Below are positions 23,576 through 32,215 of a DNA stretch of 64,000 bases, in pieces. The stretch is from positions 266,228 through 330,227 of the forward strand of contig DHVG01000001.1 in assembly GCA_002412545.1 (NCBI GenBank), in the 5' to 3' direction. Origin of the DNA: Elusimicrobia bacterium UBA5214. GTDB taxonomy: Bacteria; Elusimicrobiota; UBA5214. The translations under genes were made by a program, and so were the position numbers. Under the pieces are notes generated by a model. The model searched no databases, had not been told where the DNA came from, and worked only from the letters and a program-made list of their open reading frames with translations. The stretch's first letter is position 1; the number at the start of each line of letters is the position of its first letter.

Positions 23576-24592
23576 TTATATCCCTTGAGCAATTACATAA
23601 TTGATTAAGTCAACTACCCGACAAGAGTATCCCCATTCATTATCGTACCAACCTAAAACTTTTACAAAATTTCCATCAATTACATCAGTACAAGAAGAAT
23701 CAAAAATAGAAGAGGATGAGTTACCATTAAAATCACGAGAAACAAGTGGTTCTTCGCAATACTCAAGATATTTACCTAATTTGTTTTTTGTTGCTTTTTT
23801 AAATGTCGAGTTTACTTCTTCAATGGTCGTTTTCTTTTCCGTTTCCGCAACTAAATCTACTAAAGAAACATTAGGAACTGGTGCGCGTACGGCAATACCA
23901 TTGATTTTACCTTTAAGTGCTGGGATAACTAAACCAATTGCTTTTGCTGCACCGGTAGTTGTCGGAATAAGTGATAATCCGGCGGCGCGTGCCCGACGTA
24001 AATCACGATGAGCAAAATCAAGAATTACTTGGTCATTGGTATATGCATGAATAGTAGTCATTAAAGCACGTTTAACGGTAAAATTCTCATGGAGTACTTT
24101 TACTAAAGGAGCAAGAGCGTTAGTTGTGCAAGAAGCATTAGAAATAATTTTATGTTTTTGCGGTTCATATTTTTCTTCGTTTATGCCCATACAGATGGTA
24201 ATATCCTCGTTTTTCGCTGGTGCAGTGATAATTACCTTCTTCGCACCTGCAATAAGGTGACTTTTTGCCTTTTCTGCTTCAGTAAATTTGCCTGTTGATT
24301 CAACTACAATATCTATATTTAAATCTTTCCAAGGTAATTGTAGCGGGTCTTTTTGGGCGATGACCTTTATTTCTTTTCCATCAATGATTAGATTATTGTC
24401 TTTTGCTTCAACTGAACCACGGTAAATACCAAAATTTGAATCATATTTAAAAAGATGGGCTAAAGTTTTCGCATCAGTTAAATCATTAACCGCAATAAAC
24501 TCAAAGGGATGATTATTCCCTTTACTCAAACCTGCTTTTAGAACCAAACGTCCAATCCGCCCTAAACCATTGACTCCTATACGAATTGACAT
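23576..24592 (-). CDS. gapA: Glyceraldehyde-3-phosphate dehydrogenase (type I)
   Basis: Oxidises glyceraldehyde-3-phosphate with phosphate and NAD(P). 338 residues: Rossmann start IGVNGLGRIGRLVLKA, active site SNASCTTNALAPL with the catalytic cysteine, TTIHAYTNDQ, and the C-terminal WYDNEWGYSCRVVDL. AGGAG precedes the ATG and a clear promoter lies about 50 bases upstream; the leader holds a hairpin ATCTCAGA...TCTGAGAT. First gene of gap-pgk-secG. Confidence 0.97.
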   Translation of the reverse strand: MSIRIGVNGLGRIGRLVLKAGLSKGNNHPFEFIAVNDLTDAKTLAHLFKYDSNFGIYRGSVEAKDNNLIIDGKEIKVIAQKDPLQLPWKDLNIDIVVESTGKFTEAEKAKSHLIAGAKKVIITAPAKNEDITICMGINEEKYEPQKHKIISNASCTTNALAPLVKVLHENFTVKRALMTTIHAYTNDQVILDFAHRDLRRARAAGLSLIPTTTGAAKAIGLVIPALKGKINGIAVRAPVPNVSLVDLVAETEKKTTIEEVNSTFKKATKNKLGKYLEYCEEPLVSRDFNGNSSSSIFDSSCTDVIDGNFVKVLGWYDNEWGYSCRVVDLINYVIAQGI

Positions 24593-24642
24593 ATTTTCTT
24601 TTACTCCTTTCTCATCTCAGAAAAAATAATCTGAGATAATAT

Positions 24643-24670
24643 TATACTTTTTTTCTATCTAAAGTCAATC
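24643..24670 (-). promoter_or_regulatory. Sigma-70 promoter of gap-pgk-secG
   Basis: TTGACT (24670-24665), 16-base spacer, TATAAT (24648-24643). The transcript would begin just before a short stem, ATCTCAGA/TCTGAGAT, in the leader. Confidence 0.82.
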
Positions 24671-24703
24671 CTGCTAGGCAAAAAAATTTGCCAATTTTTT
24701 TGA

Positions 24704-25429
24704 TTATACAGTATGAGCAACTACAAGAGCCAAGATTTTTTTTGCTCCGGCACTTCTTGCGGTTTTTGCACATTCCTCAATTGTTGCACCAGTAGTAGAG
24801 ACATCGTCAATCAAGAGTATAATTTTACCCTTAAACTCAAGTGGATTAAGTATTGCAAATGCGCCAACTAAATTAATTAATCTTTCCTCACGAGGTAATT
24901 GCATTTGTGCCTTAGTTTTCTTAACCCGGATTAAGTTTCCCAAAACTAATGGTTTACTAAAATAGATGGCTACTTTTTCGGCTAAGAGTTTTGCTTGGTT
25001 ATAGCCGCGCTTATGTTCGCTCTTTTTATGTAAAGGAACTGGAACGATAAAATCAATTTCTGTCCAATTAAATTTATCTTTGCTCTCTTGGATAAGAAAT
25101 TCGCTTAAGCCGAGAGCCAGGAAATCTTTACCTTGATATTTAAATTTATGGATTACTTCTTTAAGTACTCCTTCATAGACACCTGCAGCACGAATATATT
25201 CAAAATGGGTGCCCGAGACACCTGCAGTTCGGCAAAAGTAACAATGTGCTCCTCCGTCCGGTAAAGGTTTACCACATTTCTGGCAGAATAAACCACTTAT
25301 TGGTTTAAATTTATTCCAACAGCTATCACAAAGATGGCGGTTATTTTTATCGGTTAAAATGCTCCTGCAAAGCACACAACATTTTGGTAAAAAAATATTA
25401 ATTACCTTGTCCCAAATTGTTTGTAGCAA
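24704..25429 (-). CDS. comF: ComF-type phosphoribosyltransferase-like protein
   Basis: 241 residues: an N-terminal zinc-ribbon pair (CCVLC, CDSC, CQKC, CYFC) followed by a PRTase-like domain with VPVPLHKKSEHKRGYNQAKL and the PRPP-loop LIDDVSTTGATIEECA. ComF is needed for DNA uptake in competent bacteria, but orthologues occur widely and the biochemical role is unclear. It stands alone between gap and sprA. Confidence 0.9.
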   Translation of the reverse strand: MLQTIWDKVINIFLPKCCVLCRSILTDKNNRHLCDSCWNKFKPISGLFCQKCGKPLPDGGAHCYFCRTAGVSGTHFEYIRAAGVYEGVLKEVIHKFKYQGKDFLALGLSEFLIQESKDKFNWTEIDFIVPVPLHKKSEHKRGYNQAKLLAEKVAIYFSKPLVLGNLIRVKKTKAQMQLPREERLINLVGAFAILNPLEFKGKIILLIDDVSTTGATIEECAKTARSAGAKKILALVVAHTV

Positions 25430-25439
25430 CTTCTGTCCT

Positions 25440-25495
25440 CCAATATACTAACCACTTGTCACTCTCTACTTCCTACTCTTTACTTCCCACTTCTA
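25440..25495. repeat. Heptamer-type tandem repeat in sprA-comF spacer
   Basis: Degenerate period-7 units: CACTCTC, TACTTCC, TACTCTT, TACTTCC, CACTTCT. Same style as the in-gene heptamers elsewhere in the window. Confidence 0.65.
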
Positions 25496-25500
25496 AGATA

Positions 25501-28500
25501 TTAGAACTGTATGGTTATCTGCATTGAACCTTCAAAACTGGTGTAATCTGCTTTCCAATCATCACGGTTAGAGAAACGGATTGCTCCTAAACCAAGGGTC
25601 ATTCGGGCGTTTGGTGAAACTGTATAATCAGCCGATGTATTTAAGGTGTAGGTATCGGTATTCGCACCGAAAATTGGTGTTCCTAGACTTTTTGCTCTCT
25701 TCCGGTCTAACCGCAAGGTAGAATTAAATACTAATTGGTTAGCTAAAGAAATCGTTTTCTTAATCAATGGAATACGCAGTTCAGCCGGTAGATTGAAATT
25801 AGCATATACCTGTAAACTTGGGGACAAGGTACTCTCTTCACGAAACGGATTATTTGGATAGTCAAGATAAACTTTACTATCCCATTCACGGTTAATCTTG
25901 TATTCGTTACGAATAGTAAAACGCCAAATTTTGAGATTGAAATTGACCTGTGATGTCCAACTTTCATTTTTTGTCAGTTTATTCCCAGTTTTAGTTTTTT
26001 CATTGAAATCTTCATTTTTTGTTAATGAATAATCAAAATACAAAGAATACTTTTTTAAGAAAAGAAAACGCCAGTCCGCTGAATCAGTTAAGGTAATAAC
26101 TTTAGAAAGGTTAGGTGTATAAACAGTTTTGTTAAGAATTTTCAAATTTATCTGTGACTCAGTAATTATTTCTTCTAAATAGAATATTTTTTCTCCTTTT
26201 AAAAGAGTAAAAACGAAATCAGGCCATTGGATTGTATAAACTTTACGGGGCGTCCCAGTGGTCTCCGTTTTTTCTCTACTATATAAGTAATTAGCCGTAA
26301 TACTTAAAGTATTAAAAGGAGTAAAACGATAAGGAAGAAGTATTGTTTCTAAAGGAACCCAGCGACTGTTTAGTCTTATGTTGTCCCTTTCCGTGAACGA
26401 TTTCCGTTTCTGTAGTTGTTTTTCTCCATCTAATTTCAAAGGGTTAGGAATCCAGAGTTGGTTTTGGATTTTCAACTTGTCTGGAATATCTTCGTATGAG
26501 TCGCCATGTTCAAAACGGTAATTTGTAGAGAGAGTTAGAGATTGCAATAGACGAACTTGCGGTAAAATCTGCCGGAAGGTAAAATTCCAATTCATCTCAC
26601 CGTTAGACGTCCGGTCAACCCTTTTTACTTTTGCCGTGGGACTGGAAAGGTTCAAATCTTCTTTAGAAGTAATATTATAACTAAGTGCCGGATTAAGCCA
26701 ACCAAAAAAAGAAAGATTAGAAGTAACCCCAATTACTTGTGAAAGCGACTTATTATATTTAGGTTGTCTAGTTTGAACCTTTTCTTCACTTACTGTTTTC
26801 AAAGAATAGCTTGGATTAAGGATAATTCTTGACCAGAAATTGAAATTTGTCCGTAAAGCCCAGTCATCAGTTATTTCTTGGGTTTCTTGATATGCTTTTT
26901 TAGAAGTTTTGTATTGTTTAAGAAAGAATTTTTCTTCGCCTTTTGTCACCGGTATAGATCCAAATGTTGACCGCCAGAGAGAAAATTCATCACGACGATA
27001 AGCAAGATTAATTGTCCTTGGGAAAATTGGGAAGGCAAATGGAATAGCATAATCAAAATTTGTATTATATGAGTTCTTTAAATCAAGACGGTTTTGCTTG
27101 CGTAAATAATCAGTTAAACTTTCACTGTAATTAAAACCAATTCTTGGTAGTAGACGTCCGTAAGTAAAAGTGAATCCTCCGGAGGCACTCAAGGAAGTAA
27201 CTTTATCTTCTTCTAAACTGGCAAGCCAAGGGTTCTCTAAAATACTTTGTACCGGTGTCTCGGTATCTTTACGAGAAAAAGTAAAATTCAGTGGTAAAAA
27301 ACGAATCCGGACAAAATTCAAATAGGTATTTTTTTCAACTGTCTTCTGTCCGACAACTACTGGTGTTAAAGGTTGAAATTTCTCACTAATTTCCTTATAT
27401 TTACCACCAAAACTCGTCCAACCGGGAATTTCAAAATCAGCCTCTACTTTTTTTGCTTCACCAATACTTTTATCTACTTCATCAAGAAAAATTTCATTTA
27501 CCCAAATTTCACCACTCTTGATTGTATCGGTTGAAGAGTTATAAATACCAATTTTGATTTGGGTAATATTTGTCCTTTTCGGTGAACCATTTAGACGATA
27601 AATTGCAACATTCACTGTTGCAGTAGATTGATTAGCTTTAAGCATTTTTTCAAATTCTTTGAAATCAATTGTTTCTACAGACCATGTTCCTGTTGACTTT
27701 AGTTCCCGGCTGTATTCGTAGTAATCAGTTTCCGTACCAAAACGAAAGAAAAGGATTTCACCGTGCGTAATTCCCTGAGGATAAAGAAAAAATTTTACCT
27801 GTTTATATTTAGAAAAATCCTGTGCTTTAGCAAACGAAGAATAAACGGTAGCAGTAGAACCAGGATTAATGCTATAGTTGACTGTCAATGCTTGTTCACG
27901 AGGTCTCTTTTCTATATCAGACTTTGAGTAACCATAAAGTTCTTGATAAATATCCTTTTTTTGGTCATATAAAGGAATATACTCCCTTGGATTATCTTCG
28001 TTATTTATTCCATTGATTGTAACGGTGGCACCAACCGTGCTATATTTTTCCCATTTATTACCTACTAAATTTAAATTTGCAATTTTTATTTTTCCTTCCT
28101 GACCAATTTGTCCTTTAATTGTAACTCTTACCTGTTTTACTTGTTGCCATTTGCTCGGGTCGGTAATATTTAACGCCATATTCGTAGAGAACCATACATT
28201 TGGACTGACAGTGAATTTATACTTATTCAGTTGTTCCGCCGGTTCGTCAAGAGTATCCAAATACCCGTCACCATCAAGGTCTTCGCTATCCATCCGACCA
28301 TTTTCTTTTCCCGAATACGCTTGCACAGTCGTGGTGTCAGGATAGTTATATTCCCAGCCGGTATCTTCGTCTTTATTTAAGATGGTATCACCATTCTTAT
28401 CTTCAGTATCCATAATTCCATCGTTGTCCGCATCTTCATTAAAATTACCATATTCAATTGTCACTTGAGTACTGGTTGTGGCATAAATTTGTGTCTCCAG

Positions 28501-30678
28501 AAATAATTTTTTGGAGTAGTCCACACCGATTTTTGAAATCGGTTGGATTATACTTGTAAGAGAAGAGGAACTTAAATCATAATCAATTACCAGAAGTTGC
28601 TGTTTTTCGTTCTTTTTATCTGCTGGCAATGATGAATTAATCTCTCCTAATGTTATTTCTTCTTTACTGAGGTTAAAAGAAAGTGGAATTTTCTCTCCCG
28701 AAAGAGAAGCCGGATACCAGTAATCTTTGTCCAAAGACACTGAATCAACGGTTTTAACTCCTTCCATTGAGTCAATCATTGCTTTCCCAAAAGTATTCGG
28801 ATTACTGACACTTTGGGCATATTCAAATGAAAGATTATTCATTCTTAAAGGGATTAAAGGAAATTTGAAGTTAACATAACGGGCATCAATTTCCCAAAGA
28901 CGTGTACTGGTTGGTGCGGTACGGATATCCGGAATACGGTCTGGTTCAAGGACAAAATTGGAAATAAAAGTTGAACCAAGAGAAAAATTTTTTAATGGTG
29001 AAAATTCAGTACGTGCACCAACTAAAGTTTCACCGGTAGAAAATCCAGCAAAAGGTGCATATTCATAGGTTGTTTCTATTTTTGAATCTTCTTTAATTTC
29101 TTCTTCCAAGTAAAAAGTCAACCAACCGGACTCGTAGTCCAAAAAGTAATCTTTATCTCGCTGAAGAACTTTGCCATCAAGGACAATTCTTTCCGAACCA
29201 ATCACAATATTTGGTCTTAAAAGATATGTTTTTATCCGGGAACGAAATTGTACAAAGACAATATATTTTTGCACCGGTGAAATAGCGTAAACTTCCGGTG
29301 GAAATGGTCTCTCTTCGCTAAACCAGAAAATTCCGTTTTCAAAGTCAACATTTACATATTCAGGATAACTTACTTTTTTCCCTGAAATTTCGGTTACGGT
29401 GGTCCGATTTAGGTCATAGACATTGAAAATAAAATTTCCTTTACCATCATCACGGACAATTTTAGTTTTTCCGAGATTATAATAATTTTTCAGCTCAGTA
29501 TTGATTGTTTCATTCTCATTTTTAATCATTATGGCTTTGGTATTTGTTTCATCAGTATTATTAAGCTGGCTGTAGCGAACAGCGAGAATATAATTTGTAG
29601 CGATTGTTCTCCGAAAAATGATTATTCCTTTACTATAATCAAGAATGTAATCTACCCCTGCAGAAAGTTCATCAAAGTCACCGGTATATGTACTCTTTGG
29701 AACAGTATAAGATTCTACAAGGAGAGTTTTGGTAGTTAGCGTGTTATTGGCAGAATTACGGTCATCAAGGTAAATTTTTTCACTACCGGCCACTATTGGA
29801 AGGTGATCTTTGTCAAAATAAATTTTATAATACTTTCTCCGAAGATAATCACGGTCAGCAATTTCTTTTTTTTCAAAAGTAGTATTACCAGTAAAAAGTT
29901 TTGATTCGCTTGTCCCTTTAGTCTGACTGGCAATCGCCATAAAGCGTAAATTTTTATATTGTGCCTGTCCTCTCAGACCAAAAACCTGTTTCCGATAGCC
30001 GACAAATTCAGTCTGCGGAAGTGATAGGTCAAGGTCGCCGAAGGCAATTTCTTGTACTGCTTCACCAGGTTCACCTTTATAAACTACTGAAATGTCTTTC
30101 TTGTCTGGTTTTGTACTGTCGTAGTCAACATTTACTTTGACCCGTTCATCTCCAATTTGTCCTCCAATCCTTACTTGGAGTTCCTGTTTTGGTTCATAAC
30201 TTGTTTCCCAAATCCACTTGTTTTTGTCAATGTCAAAACGTTTTTTTGCTGAGAATTTTGAACCGATAAGTTGACGACCGGAAATATTCAGTGCTGCTTC
30301 GTAAGGAAGTTCTTTAGGTAAAAGACCTCCCCCGGCCAAGGCGAGGTCAAAATGGTTAGAAGTAGTTAGTGATTGGTGAGTGGCTTGCCCCGCACCAAAT
30401 TTGGTGCGGGGTGAAAGTAGTGAGTGGTCACTAGTGACTGGTAAATGGTAATTGGATAACTGGGTGTCACCTCTTCGGTGACCTTCCGATGAGGAATGGA
30501 CTATGTGATTTGGTGATTGGGGATTAAGGTGAGATAGCAGATAACGGATAGCGGATAATGGATAACTAATCGAGGAGGTCTGGTAAATTGAACCACTACA
30601 AGTTTTGTAAAGTTTATCTATGAAGAGGAATGTTAACACTGCCAAAAGAAGGATAAAAAAAGGACGTTGTCTCTTCAT
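25501..30678 (-). CDS. sprA: SprA-like giant outer-membrane protein (T9SS translocon type)
   Basis: 1725 residues. The N-terminal hydrophobic signal (PFFILLLAVLTFLFIDKLY) is followed by about 100 low-complexity residues encoded by heptamers and palindromes. A long beta-rich body then carries repeated RDYFLDYESGWLTF and YILDYSKGIIIFRR units, typical of SprA. It ends in phenylalanine like an outer-membrane barrel. In Bacteroidetes SprA/Sov is the 36-strand type IX secretion pore, about 2400 residues and bound by PorV; this is shorter. Two PorV-like genes and an M6 protease with a sorting-type tail nearby support the call. Expression appears to depend on a riboswitch and terminator upstream. Confidence 0.72.
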   Translation of the reverse strand: MKRQRPFFILLLAVLTFLFIDKLYKTCSGSIYQTSSISYPLSAIRYLLSHLNPQSPNHIVHSSSEGHRRGDTQLSNYHLPVTSDHSLLSPRTKFGAGQATHQSLTTSNHFDLALAGGGLLPKELPYEAALNISGRQLIGSKFSAKKRFDIDKNKWIWETSYEPKQELQVRIGGQIGDERVKVNVDYDSTKPDKKDISVVYKGEPGEAVQEIAFGDLDLSLPQTEFVGYRKQVFGLRGQAQYKNLRFMAIASQTKGTSESKLFTGNTTFEKKEIADRDYLRRKYYKIYFDKDHLPIVAGSEKIYLDDRNSANNTLTTKTLLVESYTVPKSTYTGDFDELSAGVDYILDYSKGIIIFRRTIATNYILAVRYSQLNNTDETNTKAIMIKNENETINTELKNYYNLGKTKIVRDDGKGNFIFNVYDLNRTTVTEISGKKVSYPEYVNVDFENGIFWFSEERPFPPEVYAISPVQKYIVFVQFRSRIKTYLLRPNIVIGSERIVLDGKVLQRDKDYFLDYESGWLTFYLEEEIKEDSKIETTYEYAPFAGFSTGETLVGARTEFSPLKNFSLGSTFISNFVLEPDRIPDIRTAPTSTRLWEIDARYVNFKFPLIPLRMNNLSFEYAQSVSNPNTFGKAMIDSMEGVKTVDSVSLDKDYWYPASLSGEKIPLSFNLSKEEITLGEINSSLPADKKNEKQQLLVIDYDLSSSSLTSIIQPISKIGVDYSKKLFLETQIYATTSTQVTIEYGNFNEDADNDGIMDTEDKNGDTILNKDEDTGWEYNYPDTTTVQAYSGKENGRMDSEDLDGDGYLDTLDEPAEQLNKYKFTVSPNVWFSTNMALNITDPSKWQQVKQVRVTIKGQIGQEGKIKIANLNLVGNKWEKYSTVGATVTINGINNEDNPREYIPLYDQKKDIYQELYGYSKSDIEKRPREQALTVNYSINPGSTATVYSSFAKAQDFSKYKQVKFFLYPQGITHGEILFFRFGTETDYYEYSRELKSTGTWSVETIDFKEFEKMLKANQSTATVNVAIYRLNGSPKRTNITQIKIGIYNSSTDTIKSGEIWVNEIFLDEVDKSIGEAKKVEADFEIPGWTSFGGKYKEISEKFQPLTPVVVGQKTVEKNTYLNFVRIRFLPLNFTFSRKDTETPVQSILENPWLASLEEDKVTSLSASGGFTFTYGRLLPRIGFNYSESLTDYLRKQNRLDLKNSYNTNFDYAIPFAFPIFPRTINLAYRRDEFSLWRSTFGSIPVTKGEEKFFLKQYKTSKKAYQETQEITDDWALRTNFNFWSRIILNPSYSLKTVSEEKVQTRQPKYNKSLSQVIGVTSNLSFFGWLNPALSYNITSKEDLNLSSPTAKVKRVDRTSNGEMNWNFTFRQILPQVRLLQSLTLSTNYRFEHGDSYEDIPDKLKIQNQLWIPNPLKLDGEKQLQKRKSFTERDNIRLNSRWVPLETILLPYRFTPFNTLSITANYLYSREKTETTGTPRKVYTIQWPDFVFTLLKGEKIFYLEEIITESQINLKILNKTVYTPNLSKVITLTDSADWRFLFLKKYSLYFDYSLTKNEDFNEKTKTGNKLTKNESWTSQVNFNLKIWRFTIRNEYKINREWDSKVYLDYPNNPFREESTLSPSLQVYANFNLPAELRIPLIKKTISLANQLVFNSTLRLDRKRAKSLGTPIFGANTDTYTLNTSADYTVSPNARMTLGLGAIRFSNRDDWKADYTSFEGSMQITIQF
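30358..30567. repeat. Heptamers and palindromes at sprA N-terminus
   Basis: Five heptamers of GATAGCG type (30533-30567), a perfect palindrome CCCCGCACCAAA/TTTGGTGCGGGG near 30390-30413, a second hairpin GGTGTCACC/GGTGACC, and AGTGATTGG-type units. All lie in frame and encode the non-conserved stretch after the signal peptide. Confidence 0.78.
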
Positions 30679-30698
30679 ATTAAGTTTATATTATACAA

Positions 30699-30753
30699 TA
30701 AAAAAAACCAGACTTTTTTTCTGTATCAAAAAAAATTATACAGATAGATCTGG
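30699..30753 (-). terminator. Intrinsic terminator between riboswitch and sprA
   Basis: On the minus strand CCAGA...TCTGG (30753 to 30708) encloses CTGTAT/ATACAG and is followed by eight T residues (30707-30700), 22 bases before the sprA ATG. Position makes it the probable expression platform of the riboswitch. Confidence 0.72.
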
Positions 30754-30788
30754 ATTCTTCTCCACAAAATACACTTTCCATTTTATTT

Positions 30789-30916
30789 CTTCGGTAACCC
30801 GACCCCCCGACTCTTCGTCGGGGTCGTGTTCCGATGCTTTGATCGGAACCCCGAAATGACTTCGGGGGCTTTGCGTCCCACGATTACTCGTAGTTTGCCC
30901 TCGCCACTGAGTTTTT
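30789..30916 (-). promoter_or_regulatory. GEMM-I type (cyclic-di-GMP) riboswitch upstream of sprA
   Basis: The minus strand contains the core signatures in order: GAGGGCAAAC; a stem CTACGA/TCGTGG capped by GNRA loop GTAA; GGGACGCAAAGCC; then an extended P2 (GCCCCCGA with TCGGGGGGT, enclosing CGGGG/CCCCG and TTCCGAT/ATCGGAA); and closing GGTCGGGTTACCG. CAGTGGC can pair with GGTTACCG as P1a. G at the position before GGCAAA fits cyclic-di-GMP rather than the cGAMP subtype. P2 is unusually long and may have absorbed genomic palindromes. A promoter lies upstream and a terminator downstream. Confidence 0.78.
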
Positions 30917-30964
30917 GGCGAGCCCCCCGATGTAACATCGGGAGGTTTATCGTTCTATATATTT

Positions 30965-30992
30965 AGTATATCCTAATTTATAATTTTGTCAA
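30965..30992 (-). promoter_or_regulatory. Sigma-70 promoter of sprA
   Basis: TTGACA (30992-30987), 16-base spacer, TATACT (30970-30965). The transcript would start near 30957 and include, after a palindrome CCCGATGTTACATCGGG, the riboswitch and terminator. Confidence 0.82.
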
Positions 30993-30998
30993 TTATAT

Positions 30999-31027
30999 TT
31001 GTCTCCGATAATAAAATGTTGTATAAT
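30999..31027 (+). promoter_or_regulatory. Sigma-70 promoter of lptF
   Basis: TTGTCT (30999-31004), 17-base spacer, TATAAT (31022-31027). The -35 box stands only six bases from the sprA -35 box. Six bases separate -10 and the lptF ATG, so the mRNA should be leaderless. Confidence 0.75.
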
Positions 31028-31033
31028 CAAAAT

Positions 31034-32119
31034 ATGTTTATCCTCAAACGATATACTCTAAGAGAATTTTTTTCTGCGCTATTTTTTGGTTTGTTCGTTT
31101 TTGTTTTTGTTCTTCTTTTGGACAAACTATTCTACTTTATAAGTGTGTTCTTACATAAAGAAGCAAAAATATACCTGATTATAAAGTTATTTTATTCCCT
31201 TTTACCGACCTTGCTTTCCTTAGCTTTGCCGATGGCGATACTTTTTGCCTTACTTTATGTTTTCTCTCGTTTTTCTGAAGACAATGAAATTATCGCTTTA
31301 CAAGTAAACGGAATAAGGATAAGAGCAATTGTCTTACCATTGTTATTTTTAAGTTTTTTAGTAGCTTTATTATTAATACCTTTTAATACACAAATTGTGC
31401 CCGAAAGTCACTATCGTTTTGAAAAAACTTATGCTCAAATTGTCTATCACAATCCGGGGATAAGATTAGAAGAAAAAAATTCTTGGGCGATTGGTAATTA
31501 TCGTCTCTGGATAGAAAAAATAGAAAACAAAGAGTTAAAGAACATAATTCTTTACGAATTTCCAGAAGATAAACAACCAATTCGTATAATTGCACGGAAA
31601 GGTAAATACATTTTACCTGATTTAACAAATCTAATTCTTAATTTGGAGGACGGGAATATTCAGTATTATGATTTTAATCAACCGGGAACCCTCTCCAGAA
31701 GCGACTTTAAAACTTATAAGATCATTATTCCTTTACCTTCGGCCAGTCAACCAATTGTTTCCAAAAGTTTACGCGAGATGAAAAGTGATGAATTATATGA
31801 AGAAATTAAAAAATATCGGCAGCAGAATATTTCTACTTCATATTTAGAAGTGGAATACTACTTACGGATTGTTTTAGCCGTAACTCCCTTTATTTTTGCC
31901 CTTTTAGCAATACCGTTAGGAATTAAAATAAAACATGGTGGACGAGCAATCGGTTTTGGAGTAAGTTTATTGGTAATTTTTTTCTATTATTTGTTGATAG
32001 TTTTTAGTATTATTCTTGGTGAAAAGAAAATTTTACCACCTTTTCTTTCTCTTTGGATACCCAATTTTTTACTCTTTGTAATTGGAGTAACACTTTTTTA
32101 TCGTTTAAGTAAATATTAA
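31034..32119 (+). CDS. lptF: LptF/LptG-family permease
   Basis: YjgP/YjgQ permease: membrane half of the LptB2FG exporter that lifts LPS from the inner membrane. About 361 residues from MFILKRYTLREFFSALFFGL. Three N-terminal helices and PMAILFALLYVFSRFSEDNEIIALQ, a periplasmic beta domain, then three C-terminal helices. Two earlier in-frame ATGs lie inside the promoter, so I start at 31034. No ribosome site is seen, which fits a leaderless message. A second family member follows. Confidence 0.9.
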   Translation: MFILKRYTLREFFSALFFGLFVFVFVLLLDKLFYFISVFLHKEAKIYLIIKLFYSLLPTLLSLALPMAILFALLYVFSRFSEDNEIIALQVNGIRIRAIVLPLLFLSFLVALLLIPFNTQIVPESHYRFEKTYAQIVYHNPGIRLEEKNSWAIGNYRLWIEKIENKELKNIILYEFPEDKQPIRIIARKGKYILPDLTNLILNLEDGNIQYYDFNQPGTLSRSDFKTYKIIIPLPSASQPIVSKSLREMKSDELYEEIKKYRQQNISTSYLEVEYYLRIVLAVTPFIFALLAIPLGIKIKHGGRAIGFGVSLLVIFFYYLLIVFSIILGEKKILPPFLSLWIPNFLLFVIGVTLFYRLSKY

Positions 32120-32215
32120 ATCGGCGTAATCCGCGATTCTGTCATTGCGAACGAAGTGAAGCCCCGATATTCATCGGGACTCGCAACGACATCTGTGTAA
32201 TCTGCGGTAAAAAGA
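32120..32215. repeat. CATTGCGAG and CTGTGTAATCTG repeats between lptF and lptG
   Basis: TGTCATTGCGAACGAAGTGAA, hairpin CCCCGATATTCATCGGG and CTCGCAACGACA form one repeat; ATCTGTGTAATCTGCGG follows directly before the lptG start. Confidence 0.72.

Noticed and set aside
30789..30916. cGAMP-specific GEMM-Ib riboswitch
   Set aside because: The base before GGCAAA is G rather than A, which fits the c-di-GMP subtype; ligand tests would decide.
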